Assembly (NCBI RefSeq): GCF_016545825.1
Contig: NC_052617.1
Coordinates: 5,166,600 to 5,230,599 of the forward strand
DNA from: Eucalyptus grandis
Taxonomy: Eukaryota > Streptophyta > Magnoliopsida > Myrtales > Myrtaceae
Direction: 5' to 3'
DNA: 64,000 nt
Shown here piece after piece: positions 13,095 through 24,722 of this stretch (position 1 is the stretch's first letter; each line of letters begins with the position of its first letter). The position numbers were made by a program, and so were the translations under genes. The notes below the pieces were generated by a model. That model saw nothing but the letters and a program-made list of their open reading frames with translations. It made no database searches and was not told the DNA's origin.

Positions 13095-13950
13095 ACTTGA
13101 TGATGGGCTGGGTCCGCCTCATGGGGCCCAGCACATCTTTTTTAAAAAATATATAAAAAAAAAAAAAAAAAATTAAGGTGGAATGTTTTTTATAGTTAAA
13201 AGAGAAAAGTGAGTGTTCACACAAAAAGAAAAAGAAAAGAGCCAGACTAACAAAGGAGGTTCAAAGGAGAAAAGGAAGATTAGATTTAATGGCGGAATCT
13301 TGTCGGAATCGGCGAAAATTTTAATATCTTATTCATGATATCAAGGTCATCATTGAGATCCTTCTCCAATTTGTCTTTCGATTTTTCTGGCTGTGGTTAG
13401 AGTTTTCTTACTTCATTCGTTAATCAAATAATGATATATTGTTGTATTGTTGATGTGTTCATTTTCTAGCTGTGTGACTAGAGATGAACTATTATATATT
13501 TTGTTATTCTTGGTGATTAGTGGAAATTTTGAGTGATCTATAATTTTTTCCACATTGAGTTTTGTACGTAAAATTTATGAGTGTCATTTTTGTACTTCGT
13601 CATCAATTTTTTATATTAGTTGATTGTGTTTTGGAGAAAATATTGTTCCCGGACAAGTTTTTAATACTCAATGAATGTTTGCTCTTCCATCAATTGATAT
13701 AAATAATATTTTAGATTTATTTGGTGTTATTCTTAGTAAGGATCATGTCAAGTACGAATGGGTAGAAAATGGATCCAGTTCACATTGACCAATATAACAC
13801 GTACTAACCCATATTTTTTTAATACAATTTTAGCAGCTCACACTCAATTCCACTTGGACCCAAATCATACACAACTCAACCCAAGCTCCAATGTTCAGCA
13901 ATTTTCCACTCCAAATATGCCATTAGATTTTTATTTTTTTACTGTGCCAG
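13095..13950. other. AT-rich spacer replacing a receptor-kinase body
   Basis: Unrelated to the receptor family. It begins with a small GC-rich imperfect palindrome near 13101-13131, then a poly(A) run at 13158-13172, then about 700 bp of AT-rich DNA. It could be part of an old retroelement because it truncates the receptor relic, but no terminal repeats or coding motifs were found. Confidence 0.35.
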
Positions 13951-13954
13951 GGGC

Positions 13955-14140
13955 CATTTGGCTAGATCGTCAGCAGTCGTTTCTGCAATAATGAGGCCAA
14001 CCGCGTCAAGATATGGCTTCATAAATGCTGAGTGAGAGGACTTTCCTTTTGCGCTTTGAATTCAAAAATCTGTGTGGCACAAATTACGGTCTGATCTTGT
14101 GGAAAGTTGAGCGTTCCCAAACCACATGATAGGTCTCGAC
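13955..14140 (+). promoter_or_regulatory. Distal 5' flank of the receptor-kinase copy at 15.8 kb
   Basis: Similar to 25760-25870 ('cagt/ctgtcgtttctgca', then 'atggcttcat(t/a)aatgc(c/t)gagtgag'). A distal promoter segment was therefore duplicated together with the receptor genes. No specific binding site is claimed. Confidence 0.45.
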
Positions 14141-14555
14141 TTTACATCACTTACCTCAAAGACTTCTTAGTCAAAGTCAAAGTCTCTGATTTCACATGAT
14201 GGGTGGGACTCAATTTCGAAAAGAGAGTCACTACGAAGACTACAAAAGTAAAAGGTTCCGAAGTCTTCAAGGCCTTGACTTTTACATCACTTTCCTCAAA
14301 AGTCTTCTCGGTTCAAGTCAAAGTCTCTGATTTCATATAATGGGTGAAACTCAATTCCAAAAAGAGGGACTGACGGAGTCACCACGAAGACTATAAAAGT
14401 GAAAATTCCAAAGTGTTCAAGGCCTTAACTTTACATCACTTTCCTCAAAGACTTCTCAGTCCAAGTCAAAGTCTCTGATTTTATATAATGGGTGGGACTC
14501 AATTCCAAAAAGAGGGACTGACCGAGTCACCATGAAGAGAGGTCAATTCTAAAAA
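14135..14555 (+). repeat. Three tandem ~140-149-bp repeats upstream of a receptor gene
   Basis: The motif 'tttacatcac' followed by 'ctcaaa(g/a)...cttct' and 'agtcaaagtctctgatt' recurs at 14141, 14281 and 14430, giving periods of 140 and 149 bp. A fragment of the same unit ('tacaaaagtaaaaattccgaagtc') continues at about 15546-15600, so the third repeat is split by the foldback element in between. The array lies about 1.3 kb upstream of the receptor start. Confidence 0.75.
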
Positions 14556-15546
14556 TTTTACAAAAATAAATATATATAAAAAAAAACCCAACTTTTAGGT
14601 TAAGTCTCAAATCTGCCCCATCTTTTTTGTCTAAAAAACCCCAAACTTTTCTTTTATCTTAGAAAAAACCATAAACTTTAAGTACAGTCTCAAATCTGCT
14701 TGGAATTTTGTTTTGTCTAAAAAAAAAAAAATAGGTTAATATCATGAAAAAATCCCAAATTAGTTCACATGTGGCAAATTTATCCAAAACTAATTTTTTA
14801 ACAATGAAATATCCCAAACTAGTATATCTATGATAAATTTCCCACAAACTAATTTTTTAACAACGGAAAATCTCAAATTAGTACACATGTGACAAATTTA
14901 TCTTAAACTAATTTTTTTATTATCAAAAACCCAAACCGGTACACATGTGACAAATTTACCTTCTGTTAGTTTTCGTTAAATTTTACTGTTAATTGCTAAG
15001 TTGGATGACACATAACAATTGATGAGTGTACTAATTTAAGATTTTACCCTCCATTTATACCCAAAAAAATCACCAACTTTTAATATATTTTCAAATCTAC
15101 CCCATGGTCCAGTCCCAACTTAACGTGACATTTCCATATCGATAATAAATACACATTGACAAGGCAACGTGGAAAATTATCTTCAAAATAAAACCATTGT
15201 AGGATATAAAAAAATTAGGCACTACTAACCACAACTTTTGGACAAAAGACTAATTGGGAAAATTTAGGACTAAAATTGATGATTTCCTTTCCGATACAAA
15301 AATTTGAGTTAGATTTAGGATTGGACTTAAAGTTTTGGGCTTTTTCTGAGACAAAAAAAAAAGTTCATGGCAGATTTGGGACAAAGCCTAAAGTTTTGGG
15401 ATTTTTTCTGAGGCAAAAAAAAAAGTTTGTGTAGATTTGGAACTAGACCTAAAGTTTAGGATTTTTTAAAATACAAAAAAAAAAATTCAAACAAATTTGA
15501 GACTAGATCTAAAGTTTAAGACCTTTTTTTTTTTTTTTGTGGGAAA
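14548..15546. mobile_element. AT-rich foldback element with subterminal repeats
   Basis: Left-half motifs such as 'agtctcaaatctgc' and 'aaaaaccccaaacttt' reappear inverted in the right half as 'gcagatttgggac' and 'aaagttttgggattttt', each several times between 15300 and 15530. The left half also holds a tandem repeat of about 65-70 bp (four units, about 14744-14965) built on 'acaaatttatc...actaattttttaac'. The element splits the third unit of the 140-bp array. The flanks CATGAAGAG and TACGAAAAG may be a diverged target duplication. No coding capacity was seen. Confidence 0.6.
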
Positions 15547-15748
15547 TTGGCCCTACGAAAAGTACAAAAGTAAAAATTCCGAAGTCTTCAAGGAACCAAA
15601 AATTCATCCCAGTCAACTCTCAGATGTCTATTCCTATGGCGTGCGAAGCAATATCGATGTGCCTTTTCCTAGTCTTCTTTGGTTGGCTATTGTTTTATTG
15701 CATTCCCATTACCATGGAAAATGATAAGAAGGTGAGTTTTCGCAGCCT

Positions 15749-15756
15749 ATTTAAGC
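15749..15756 (+). promoter_or_regulatory. Candidate TATA box for the receptor copy at 15825
   Basis: TATTTAAG lies 69 bp upstream of the homologous ATG at 15825, a normal spacing for a plant TATA box with a short leader. Confidence 0.45.
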
Positions 15757-15824
15757 ATCACCCGTTGCCTCAGGAAGACAAAAACCAACTTACTAGAGAC
15801 AAAAGAGAAGAAGGAGAAGAATTG

Positions 15825-18800
15825 ATGGATCCTTCATTAGAATTCACAAAAGTCATGAGCCTTGTGGCTGCCCTTGCCCTTTTCACTACATTTGTCATTC
15901 CACTTCCTGCTCATGCTTCCCCTTGTAGAAGCCCAAGCCCTCCTCAAGTGGAAGTCCAGTCTTAGTAACCATTCGGTTACTTCCCTCTCTTCGTGGACTC
16001 CCTCTCCTCATCATGCCACCAGTTCCAACTCGACCATGAGTCCGTGTGCTTGGTATGGCATCTCTTGCAATCAGGCAGGGAGCATAATCGGGATAAATCT
16101 CACCAGTGCTTATGTTGAAGGTACGCTCGACAAATTCCCATTCTCATCTTTGTCTCATCTAACATACATGGACCTGGGTATAAATAGTCTCTCTGGCCAT
16201 ATTCCGCCTCAAATCGGTCTCTTGAGCAATCTCACCTATCTTGACCTCTCTATCAATCGGTTCATGGGGAATATACCCCCGGAGATCGGCCATCTAACGA
16301 AACTCAAGGTCATGCACTTAGTTTCCAATGAGTTAAATGGATCCATTCCCCAAGAAATCGGACAATTGCATTTGCTCAATGAGGTTGCGCTATATTCGAA
16401 CCAATTGAATGGACCCATACCTTCCTCATTAGGTAATTTGAGCAAATTGGCTATACTGTATGTCTACAACAACTCCCTTTCTGGTTCTATTCCTCCTGAA
16501 ATGGGAAATATGACAAATTTGGAAGTGCTCCACATGGACAACAACTTCCTAACAGGACCAATTCCTTCCACTTTGGGGAACTTAACCAAATTGACAAAGC
16601 TGAACCTATTTGCTAATGAGCTTACTGGTTCCATCCCACTGGAGCTAGGGAATTTGAATCGTCTTAATGAGTTGAGCCTTAATGATAATAATCTTATGGG
16701 TTCAATCCCACCAACATTAGGCAATTTGATGGAGCTTACCTCTCTTTATCTCTACGGTAATAACCTTTCCGGTCACATTCCTAATGAAATGGGAAATCTC
16801 CACGCTATGCTTGACTTAGAGCTAAGTACAAATCAGCTCACCGGCCCAATTCCTTCTTCTTTGGGTAACTTGACCTACCTAACATCTTTGTTTCTCCGTG
16901 ACAATCACCTTTTTGGTTCAATTCCTAGATCCTTAGGGGATCTAGTGAACTTGGAGGTGTTGCAATTGGATACCAACCACTTAAGCGGCTTCTTACCAGA
17001 GAATCTATGCCAAAATGGGTTGCTCCAAAACCTTACGGTGAGTGACAACAACTTAACTGGTTCTATCCCTATAAGCTTGAGAAATTGCACAAGCTTAGTC
17101 AGAGCACGCTTTGAGGAAAACCAGCTCACTGGAAACATATCCGAGACCTTCGGTGTCTACCCCAACCTAACCTTTATTGACATGAGTTTCAACAAGTTCT
17201 ATGGAGAAATCTCAACAAACTGGGGAAGTTGCATGCGTTTAAGGGATCTAAGAATTGCGGGAAATAACATCACTGGTAGCTTGCCTCCAGAGATTGGAAA
17301 CGCAACTCAACTAGGGTGCAATTGATCTTTCCTTCAACAGCTTAGTTGGTGAGCTTCCGAAAGAATTCGGAAAATTGACTTCTTTGGTGAATTTGAATTT
17401 AAGTAGGAACCAACTTTCTGACCGAATAAGTCCAGATATTGTGTTGCTACCTGGTCTTCAAAAATTGGATTTGTCAAGGAATAGATTAAGCATGTCTATC
17501 CCGCAGACTATCGGGTTTTCTTCAAAATTAATCCACCTGGATCTGAGCAACAACCAGTTGAGCCAAGATATTCCAGGCCAATTAGGGATGCTAACTCATT
17601 TATCCGAGCTAGACTTGAGTCATAACTTGTTAAGCGGTGAGATCCCAGCTCAATTCAACAAGCTGGAAAGCCTAGTGAAACTCAACCTTTCACACAATAA
17701 TCTTTCTGGCCTTATATACGAGACTTTCAAGGATATGCGAGGTTTGATGGAGGTGGACATCTCTCACAACAAGTTTGAGGGTCCCATCCCCAACACCACC
17801 GCATTCCAAAATGCAACAAAAGAAGCGTTTGAAGGCAACAGCGGATTGTGTGGAAATGTTGGAGGACTTAAGCCATGTAATCAAGCAGTGGTGGATAGGG
17901 AAAACTCTTCAACGGGAGGCAAGGTTATTCTTATTGCGTTTTCTCTGCTAGGAGTAGTGTTGTTTATTTTCTTTGGAATATTCTTCATTTTCCTTAGAAA
18001 GAAGTTCCATCCAAAAGCGGACCTATCAAGCAAGACAACTAAAGTCTTTTCTCTATCAAAGTACGGTGGAATGATCTTATATGAAGACATCATAGAATCC
18101 ACTGGGGCTTTTGATGAGATTTTCTGTATTGGAAGGGGAGGCTATGGAAGTGTCTTCAAGGCCAAATTAAGATCAGGTGATATAGTAGCTGTAAAGAAGC
18201 TCTATCAAACAGCTGATAGTGGGCAAACAGATCAAAAGGAATTTTTGAATGAGATTAAGGCATTGACAGAAATTCGACACCGCAATATTGTGAAACTAGA
18301 GGGCTTTTGTTCGCATCCACAACACTCATTCTTGGTGTATGAGTACTTTGACAGAGGAAGCTTGTCTACAATCTTGAGCAATGAAGAAGAAGCCATGGAG
18401 TTGGATTGGAACAAGAGGGTGAACATAGTAAAAGGGGTGGCTCATGCTCTATCCTATATGCACCATGATTGTATTTCTTCAATCGTTCATCGAGATATTT
18501 CGAGTAACAACATTCTGCTTGATTCGGAGTATGTGGCGCATGTTTCTGACTTTGGCACGGCTAAGCTTCTTAAGTTGGACACATCAAACTGGAGTGCAGT
18601 CGTCGGCACATATGGTTACATAGCTCCAGGTTAATTTCTAAAATCGACTCTTGATCCAACGGTTTAGCTAAAATGATGTATTTGTGCTAACACATATATC
18701 TCCTTCTTTGTGCAGAGCTTGCTTACACAATGAAGGTGACAGAGAAATGCGATGTGTATAGCTTTGGAATAGTAGCCATCGAGGTGATCAAAGGAAGACA

Positions 18801-19119
18801 TCCGGGTGATAGTTTTTCATCTCTATTAGCTCCGGTCGGCATGGAGATCTCAGTAGTTTTGAAGAATATATTGGATTCACGCCTGCCAACGCCCATGCCA
18901 GGCATTGAGGATGAACTTCTGACCATCCTAAAGCTTGCAATCGCTTGCATATCTGATAATCCCCAACTCAGGCCGTCAATGAAAATGATTTCTCACGCCC
19001 TATCAGCTCGTTCAACCATTTTTGATGGAGTTCAAAAATCACAGAAGCCCACTGATCCTGTGAGAGATGCAACAAATCCAAGCCGTACACTGGATCACTT
19101 TGTAGAAGATATCGTCTGA
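15825..19119 (+). pseudogene. MIK2-like LRR receptor kinase, two frameshifts
   Basis: Full-length relative of the receptor at 30128, in two exons (to 18629, then 18716-19119; GT/AG intron of 86 bp in the conserved place after YGYIAPG). It carries a signal peptide, an N-terminal cap with C-x-W-x-G-x-x-C-like spacing, about 23 LRRs, a membrane segment (17920-18000) and a kinase with the glycine loop (IGRGGYGSVF), VAVKK lysine, HRD catalytic loop and DFG. Two lesions relative to the intact copy are seen. One extra C in the CCCC run at 15919-15922 puts the signal peptide (ATG 15825) out of frame. One extra base at about 17311-17322 creates a TGA at 17323-17325 in the LRRs. An ATG at 15862 lies in the LRR frame and gives an alternative hydrophobic start (MWLPLPF...), so the first lesion alone might be tolerated. 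The second truncates the protein before the membrane segment. Sequencing error cannot be excluded. Confidence 0.85.
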
Positions 19120-21018
19120 TAAACGATTTTGCTCTGTCAACCACATGCAAGAAGGTCTGGTCTTTAATAAAAAAACACTGTCGTTTATACTGATCAATTA
19201 AGTTTCAAGCTTTTTCTAATTTATTGTTTCAATCACTCTTCTGTTAACTGTACTTGCATTTAGGAGAAATATTTTGACCGGAAACAAGGGTACGTGTTTA
19301 GGCTACCAACATGAGGATGAGGACTACAAGTCGTTCATGCCCAAGTATAGAACAGCCTTTTCTTTTGGAAGGAGCAAAACCTGAACTTCCCGGCATCTAG
19401 TTTCATTTCTGGAGAGAACAGCTGAACTGGAGATATTCCAAACTGTTTCTGCATCTATTAATAATCATACTAGTATCGTCGCAGCGAAAGCTATGTATCC
19501 ATGTCTAGTTAGAGTTATAAAATATGAATTTCGTATCATTGTAAAGTTGCTTATGTATCTAGCGTTATCATCTTGAAAGCAGAGGGTCCATGTAAAGTCG
19601 CAACCGAATATTTTTATTTGGTCTCTGAGATCTTGTCCTTTTTTAGTCCTTTTATAAGGTTCATGGTGGATTTGTGGTAAATATAAAATCCTCTTACATG
19701 CAGAAAAGTTTCAATCACCCATCTTTTCAGAGTGCATTCAATCAGAAACTAAATGTTCTAGTTGCAGCCATGAACCATGTTTGTTAGATATTATCGAGCC
19801 ATATGGGATGATATCAACGCCCCCATTCCTGCAAACATACATGTGAAAGAAATAGCACAAGCTCTAATACCACCACGTTAAAAAATCCAATCCAAAAATT
19901 TAAGCTAATAAATGCATGGACAACACAAGAATATAAAAAGCATAAAAAAAAACCCCTTGTCAAGCAATGTGGGCCAATATTCCAACGTTATATTTCGTGT
20001 AACTTAGTACCACGCTATTACATAACAGTTTGTTCAATCAGCTCCTATTCCGAGTGCTATCTGCATGTTGTTATGGCGTGGGTACGTATTAGAAGTTCAG
20101 TTGCTTTTGATTGCTCCAAAAGAAATATGGCACTAGAGGAAATCCAGACTTTATTTTCAATAGAGCTTTGAACTTGAAAGTGCTTAAATAGGAAGATCTG
20201 ATCATCATTTTATCTTGAGGGCAGATTCTATGGTACAATGCTTTATCTCAGAAAGAAATGCAAGTTCTGTTCTGTTACTACCTTATACTTCAAGAGCCTG
20301 GAGGCAGACGAAACGATGCCCTCCAAAATCTTGAGGGATTTAAATCATGCTAGTTCATTTTCCCTGGGCCTCGTTCCATCGTCAAATACAAATAAAACTC
20401 AGTCATGTTTTAGCTCACCACAAACCATCTTTTCTGTTTTCGAAAACAGAGAATATATTGCCTTGCGCAAAACATGTCGGAACAATTCTCTCATGTACTT
20501 TTATCTGGAAAAAAGTAAACATATTTTTGAGAGCTCAGAGTATTGTGAAATTAAAATAGGAAACCATAGTATACCAACGTTTGACCCTGCCCTCGATCAA
20601 TCTCAAATAAAACCCAACTTTGTAAGATCGTAGTTTCAGAAAACCGTGTCAATGGAGAGTGCGGGGGGTAAAATGAAGTAACAACCATTCAACTCAAGGC
20701 ATAGCGAGACAATGAGATATGTTGCGCAACCTTACCAAGTAATTGGGTTAAATCAATCTCAAATCTTGAATGCGCTGCATATCTTAGAAGAAAGGCAACA
20801 GGCAATATGCAATGTCAAGAAAGAACCATTTGTTGGCAACAGTCAACCTTTTCATCATGCCAGATAGCATCAACAACCATGTGATCCACAAAAGTTGATG
20901 CTTGTTGATCCATTTCCATTGCCAAATAGGAAAATTAGATCAAGGGAAAGTCTTTAAGCATTCCCCTTGGTCCTGAGAAAATCAACATCCAGACAAAAAG
21001 AGAAAAAAGGCCATAAAT
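19120..21018 (+). repeat. Receptor-kinase intergenic block, copy D
   Basis: Joins the 3' end of the receptor-kinase pseudogene to the next relic. Its left part is shared with 3721-4550 and its right part with blocks A, B, C and E ('gtgctatctgcatgttg', 'tttgaccctgccctcgatcaatc', 'cattgccaaatagg'). It shows that the repeated blocks are receptor gene spacers. Open frames within it (for example 20238-20633) fall in a region shared with decayed copies and look non-coding. Confidence 0.6.
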
Positions 21019-21460
21019 TCCCAAGGCTTCAAGACAATCATCATGCTTCTAGCTCCCAGCCATTTTCACTGTCTTAGGTCACTCCACCAAGTGCACTTCC
21101 CACTCCATAATGAACCTACAGGTTCCATCCAACCAGAGCAAGGGAATTTGAAATTTCTTCGATGGTTGAGCCTTTACAATAATAATCTCAACCTTTCAAT
21201 CTTGCCGTCTTTAGGCAACTTGGCAAAGCTTACCCTTCGGTTTCTCTCCTGGGTAACCAGCTTCCCAGTAACATTCATAATGAGACGCGAAACCTCCAGG
21301 CTTGACTTAGAGCAGAGCGAAAAGCAGCTCACTTGACTGGTTCCTTCTTCTTTCGGTAATGTGACTGACCTGAAATATTATTCCTCCACTAGACTCAATG
21401 TTTGGGTTCTATTCCAAGAGCTTGACAAATTGCATCTGCTAAGTTATTGATTCTTAGTTT
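21019..21460 (+). pseudogene. LRR receptor-kinase relic (signal peptide and a few LRRs)
   Basis: Begins with the degenerate signal-peptide region ('cttctagctcccagccattttcac') whose ATG has become ATA at about 21013. It then jumps to sequence matching LRRs of the pseudogene copy at 16617-16940 ('aggttccatcc', 'gggaatttgaa', 'gacttagagc', 'tccttcttctttcggtaa'). Stops and frameshifts are frequent and the kinase is absent. Homology fades after about 21450. Confidence 0.75.
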
Positions 21461-22040
21461 CTTAGTATCTATTTGAGATCTAAGCGACGCATCTCGGCCG
21501 AAGCGTCACCGGCGAAGCCAACACAGCTGGGGCTACGACATTATCCTCGAACAAGAACTAACATGCAAGAGGAAAAAAACGACGAGGAAACGCTTACCAA
21601 TCACATGCAGGAGGCGTATTCCGGCATTAATTAATATTTTCCAACCAACCACAGCGATTTCCCTCTCCCTTTTTTTCTCTCGGTTCCTCAAGGCTCTGCT
21701 TTCTCTTTTGGCTTTCTTCTATTTAAGATGAAGCAGCAAGAGGAAGAAGAAGACTATTGAAGCTTATTTGGGCTGAGGAAGTATACTGGGCTGGGCCTCT
21801 CTTGTTTATTTAGAATTCTCTTTCTTTAAGCTCATATTTTATAATAATCTCACTGGACGTTCTTATTTCACAGTATTATTGGCCAAACTCGTCATTATCT
21901 TGAAATACCAATTTAAGACACTCGACCGAATCTTATGACTCGATTAGATCCTGAGTAATTTCAAGATCTCGATTCGTGATAGGTGCCTCTTAATTTAACA
22001 GCTATCATGAGGGTACCTCTTGACAAAAAGGAAAAGAAAA
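21461..22040. other. Spacer without recognised genes
   Basis: Unique-looking DNA, somewhat less AT-rich at 21485-21560. No supported open frame, repeat or RNA gene. A pyrimidine-rich tract lies near 21660-21700. Confidence 0.35.
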
Positions 22041-22044
22041 AAAA

Positions 22045-22450
22045 AAGTCATCAAAAACTCCAAACTATGCTCACTATAATATATTTACTTTAAACTTTTT
22101 TTATGATACCAAAAACCTCAAACTTATACTTGCGTGATACACTTATCCTCTAAGAAATCTACATATATGGATGCTAAAAACAGACGGTATTGACATGGCG
22201 CCCATGTGATTTAAATGAAATATAAACCATGTTGTTTTAGCTAAAAAATTATATGACAAAATCTTGATGGAGGATAGATATGTCACACAAGTATAAGTTT
22301 GAGATTTTTTCATGTCACAAGAAAAATTTTAGATAAATGTGTTATGATGGGCATAATTTGGATTTTTTTATATCATGATAAAAAAAAATTCATGATAAAT
22401 ATGTCACAGTGATATAATTTAGGTTTTTTGATGATTTTTTACACAAAAAA
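22045..22450. mobile_element. Short AT-rich foldback (MITE-like)
   Basis: The left arm ('tcaaaaactccaaactatgc', 'aaaaacctcaaacttatac', 'gcgtgatacacttatc') reads as an inverted copy of the right arm ('agataaatgtgttatgatgg', 'cacaagtataagtttgag', 'atataatttaggttttttgat'). The arms are roughly 180 bp. The right arm and the following 70 bp recur at 26090-26310. It resembles the foldback at 14548-15546 in style. No target duplication is identified. Confidence 0.6.
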
Positions 22451-23454
22451 AAAAAAAGAGCAATTAGCTAGGGAATAGTGAAACGTCCAATGCGAGATTC
22501 TATTTGTGCACAAAAAATAGGAATAAAGTCCTGTTATGGTAAATTTCAAGAATCAAAAAGAAATTTCAACTATAATTGGTTGTGGTCTTAGCGTCCTATC
22601 TAGGAGTAATAAATCCAAGTGTCCAAAAATAACATACTATTTCATTTCACTATGATATCAAATATTCCAAATAAGGACAGAATCATAGATTTTTTTACCG
22701 TAGTGAAAACTTATCTTTCTCCCAAGCTAAAAAATACCTTGTGACGACTTAATTTTGTTCCAATTGATCAATATTAGCCTTTGAAAAGTAGATAAACGGG
22801 ATTAGCTCATTAGTAGCTTGAGCTCATTTAGATTTCTGTTTTCTTTTAGGATTTCAGGTTCTCGATTGGCAATCTCGTTGAAAATTATAGTCCTTTAGGA
22901 AGGATAAAAGCAATAAAAAATGAAGCACCCCATCATTATCTAAATTAGGACTAAATCTTTAAAATATTTGGGCTACACCACACGATGTCTATTGTGATTA
23001 AGTATCGATTATGCTTCTCTCTGCCCTTTTAGGATTGATAGTCTCTTCAATTTATCTTGTGTTTTTCCAGTAAAATTGATGATCGTACAACCTTTATATA
23101 GACTTATCAAATTGTTGGGTCATATTGGATTCAATTTAAATTGAACCATTTTAACTCAAAACAATTCCATCTTTATGTAATAAAAGTTTTGCAACCTATG
23201 CAAAACTCGAGTGGACTTAACTCATACGCAATCCAATTAAGTTTTAATTCTCAGTAAATTTTCCCTTGCTCATGGAAAATAGTATACGGAAAGAAATAAC
23301 CAATTAAAAACAATTGTCCATCACTTTCCTATGGCCATTAGATTTTTTAATCAAAGCAAGGCAATGGTCATTCAACTTCGATATAATCCAAGTATACATA
23401 TTCATGATCCAACACCAAAATCATTTGCCCTGTCTAACTTGCGGGAATATTTGG
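22451..23454. other. AT-rich spacer without recognised genes
   Basis: AT-rich intergenic DNA. Its first 70 bp ('agctagggaatagtg', 'gtgcacaaaaaatagg') are shared with 26270-26310. Nothing else is supported. Confidence 0.35.
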
Positions 23455-24722
23455 GAAAAGTACCAAAATAGTCCTAAACTTTTTGTATTGGTACCAATTT
23501 AGTCATAAACTTTTTAATTAGACCAATTTAGTCCTAAACATTTTTACATTGGTACCAATTTAGTCTATCCGGCTAATTTAAGTCGGAAAATGCCGCCAGC
23601 GGTCTTATGTGGCGCCACGTAGACAAATTTTATAATTTTTTATAATTTTTTTCAGATTTTTTAAATTATTATTTTCTTTTTTTCCTTATTTTCTCTTCTT
23701 CTTTTTTCTCCTTACCCTTGGCCGGCGAGGTTGCCGGCCGGCTGGCCGACCATCACCGGCCACAAGCTGGTCGGGGCGAGGGGCCCCGCGCCCTTGCCGG
23801 CCACTGGCAAGGGCCGCCGTGCCCTCGCCGGCCACAAGTGAGGGCGTTGGCCCCCGCCCCGATCCAAGCGAGGGTCAAAACCCTTGCCCGTTGGCCGGCG
23901 AGGGCCTCTGCGCCTTCGTCGGCCACAGGCGAGGGTGCGGCAGCCCTCACTCGTGGCGGCGAGGGTGCGGTGGCCCTCGCCCGATCCAAGCGAGGGCGTG
24001 GCGGCGAGGCGTCTCATCTCCTCCAGCTGTGAAGTGTCTCTCCCTTCTTCTCTCAATCAAGCTCAACGGTACCCTCTCTCTCTCTCTCTCTCTCTCCCGC
24101 CTGCACTCACGCACGCTTTCTTCCGCGAGCGGTCGCATCTTGCCGACACGAGCCTTGACCACCACCGCTCCCTTTGCTGATAGCTACGAGGCTTGAAACC
24201 GCGGAGGGCCGCGCCCTCGCCTGGATCTGGAAGAGGGCCGCTGTACCCTCGCCCACTACAAGCAAGGGCTGTCGCACCCTCGCCTGTGGCCGATGAGGGC
24301 GCAAAGGCCTCGCCAGCCAACGATCAAGGGTTTCGGCCCTCACCTGGATTTGGGCGGGGGTCAACGCCCTTGCCTGTGGCCGGCAAAGGCGTGACGACCC
24401 TCGCCAGTGGCTGGCAAGGGCACGGGGTCCCTCGCCCCAACTAACCCGTGGCCGGCGACCTCGCCGACCAAGGGGTAAGGAGAAAAAATTAATAATAATA
24501 ATAATTTAAAAATTTGAAAAAAATATTTAAAAAATTATAAAATTTGTCCACATTGCGCCACATAAGACCGTTAACGACCACGTCAAAGAATTTCCGACTT
24601 AAATTAGCCGAGATTGAATTGGTACTAATGTAAAAAGGTTTAGGACTAAAATGGTCAAATTAAAAAGTTTAGGACTAAATTTGTATCAATATAAAATGTT
24701 TAAGCCTATTTTGGTACTTTTC
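23455..24722. mobile_element. Giant foldback element with GC-rich arms
   Basis: The ends are inverted: GAAAAGTACCAAAATAG on the left and its near-complement at the right end (CTATTTTGGTACTTTTC). The inverted similarity continues inward, first through about 250 bp of AT-rich DNA ('tttagtcctaaac', 'cttatgtggcg(c/ccac)', 'aaattttataa'), then through about 300 bp of extremely GC-rich sequence. For example 'ccttgccggccactggcaag' on the left pairs with 'cttgccagccactggcgagg' on the opposite strand at the right. The two arms (about 23455-24010 and 24180-24722) flank a loop of about 170 bp with a CT microsatellite (24070-24097). TTGG flanks both ends and may be a short target duplication. Long terminal inverted repeats suggest a Mutator-like or other TIR class, but the family is not settled. 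The frames through the GC core are compositional and not genes. Confidence 0.72.

Noticed and set aside
23712..24444. Several overlapping frames of 70-125 codons on both strands
   Set aside because: They occur in all frames of a GC-rich inverted repeat where stop codons are rare. They have Arg/Ala/Pro-rich low-complexity content and no domain.
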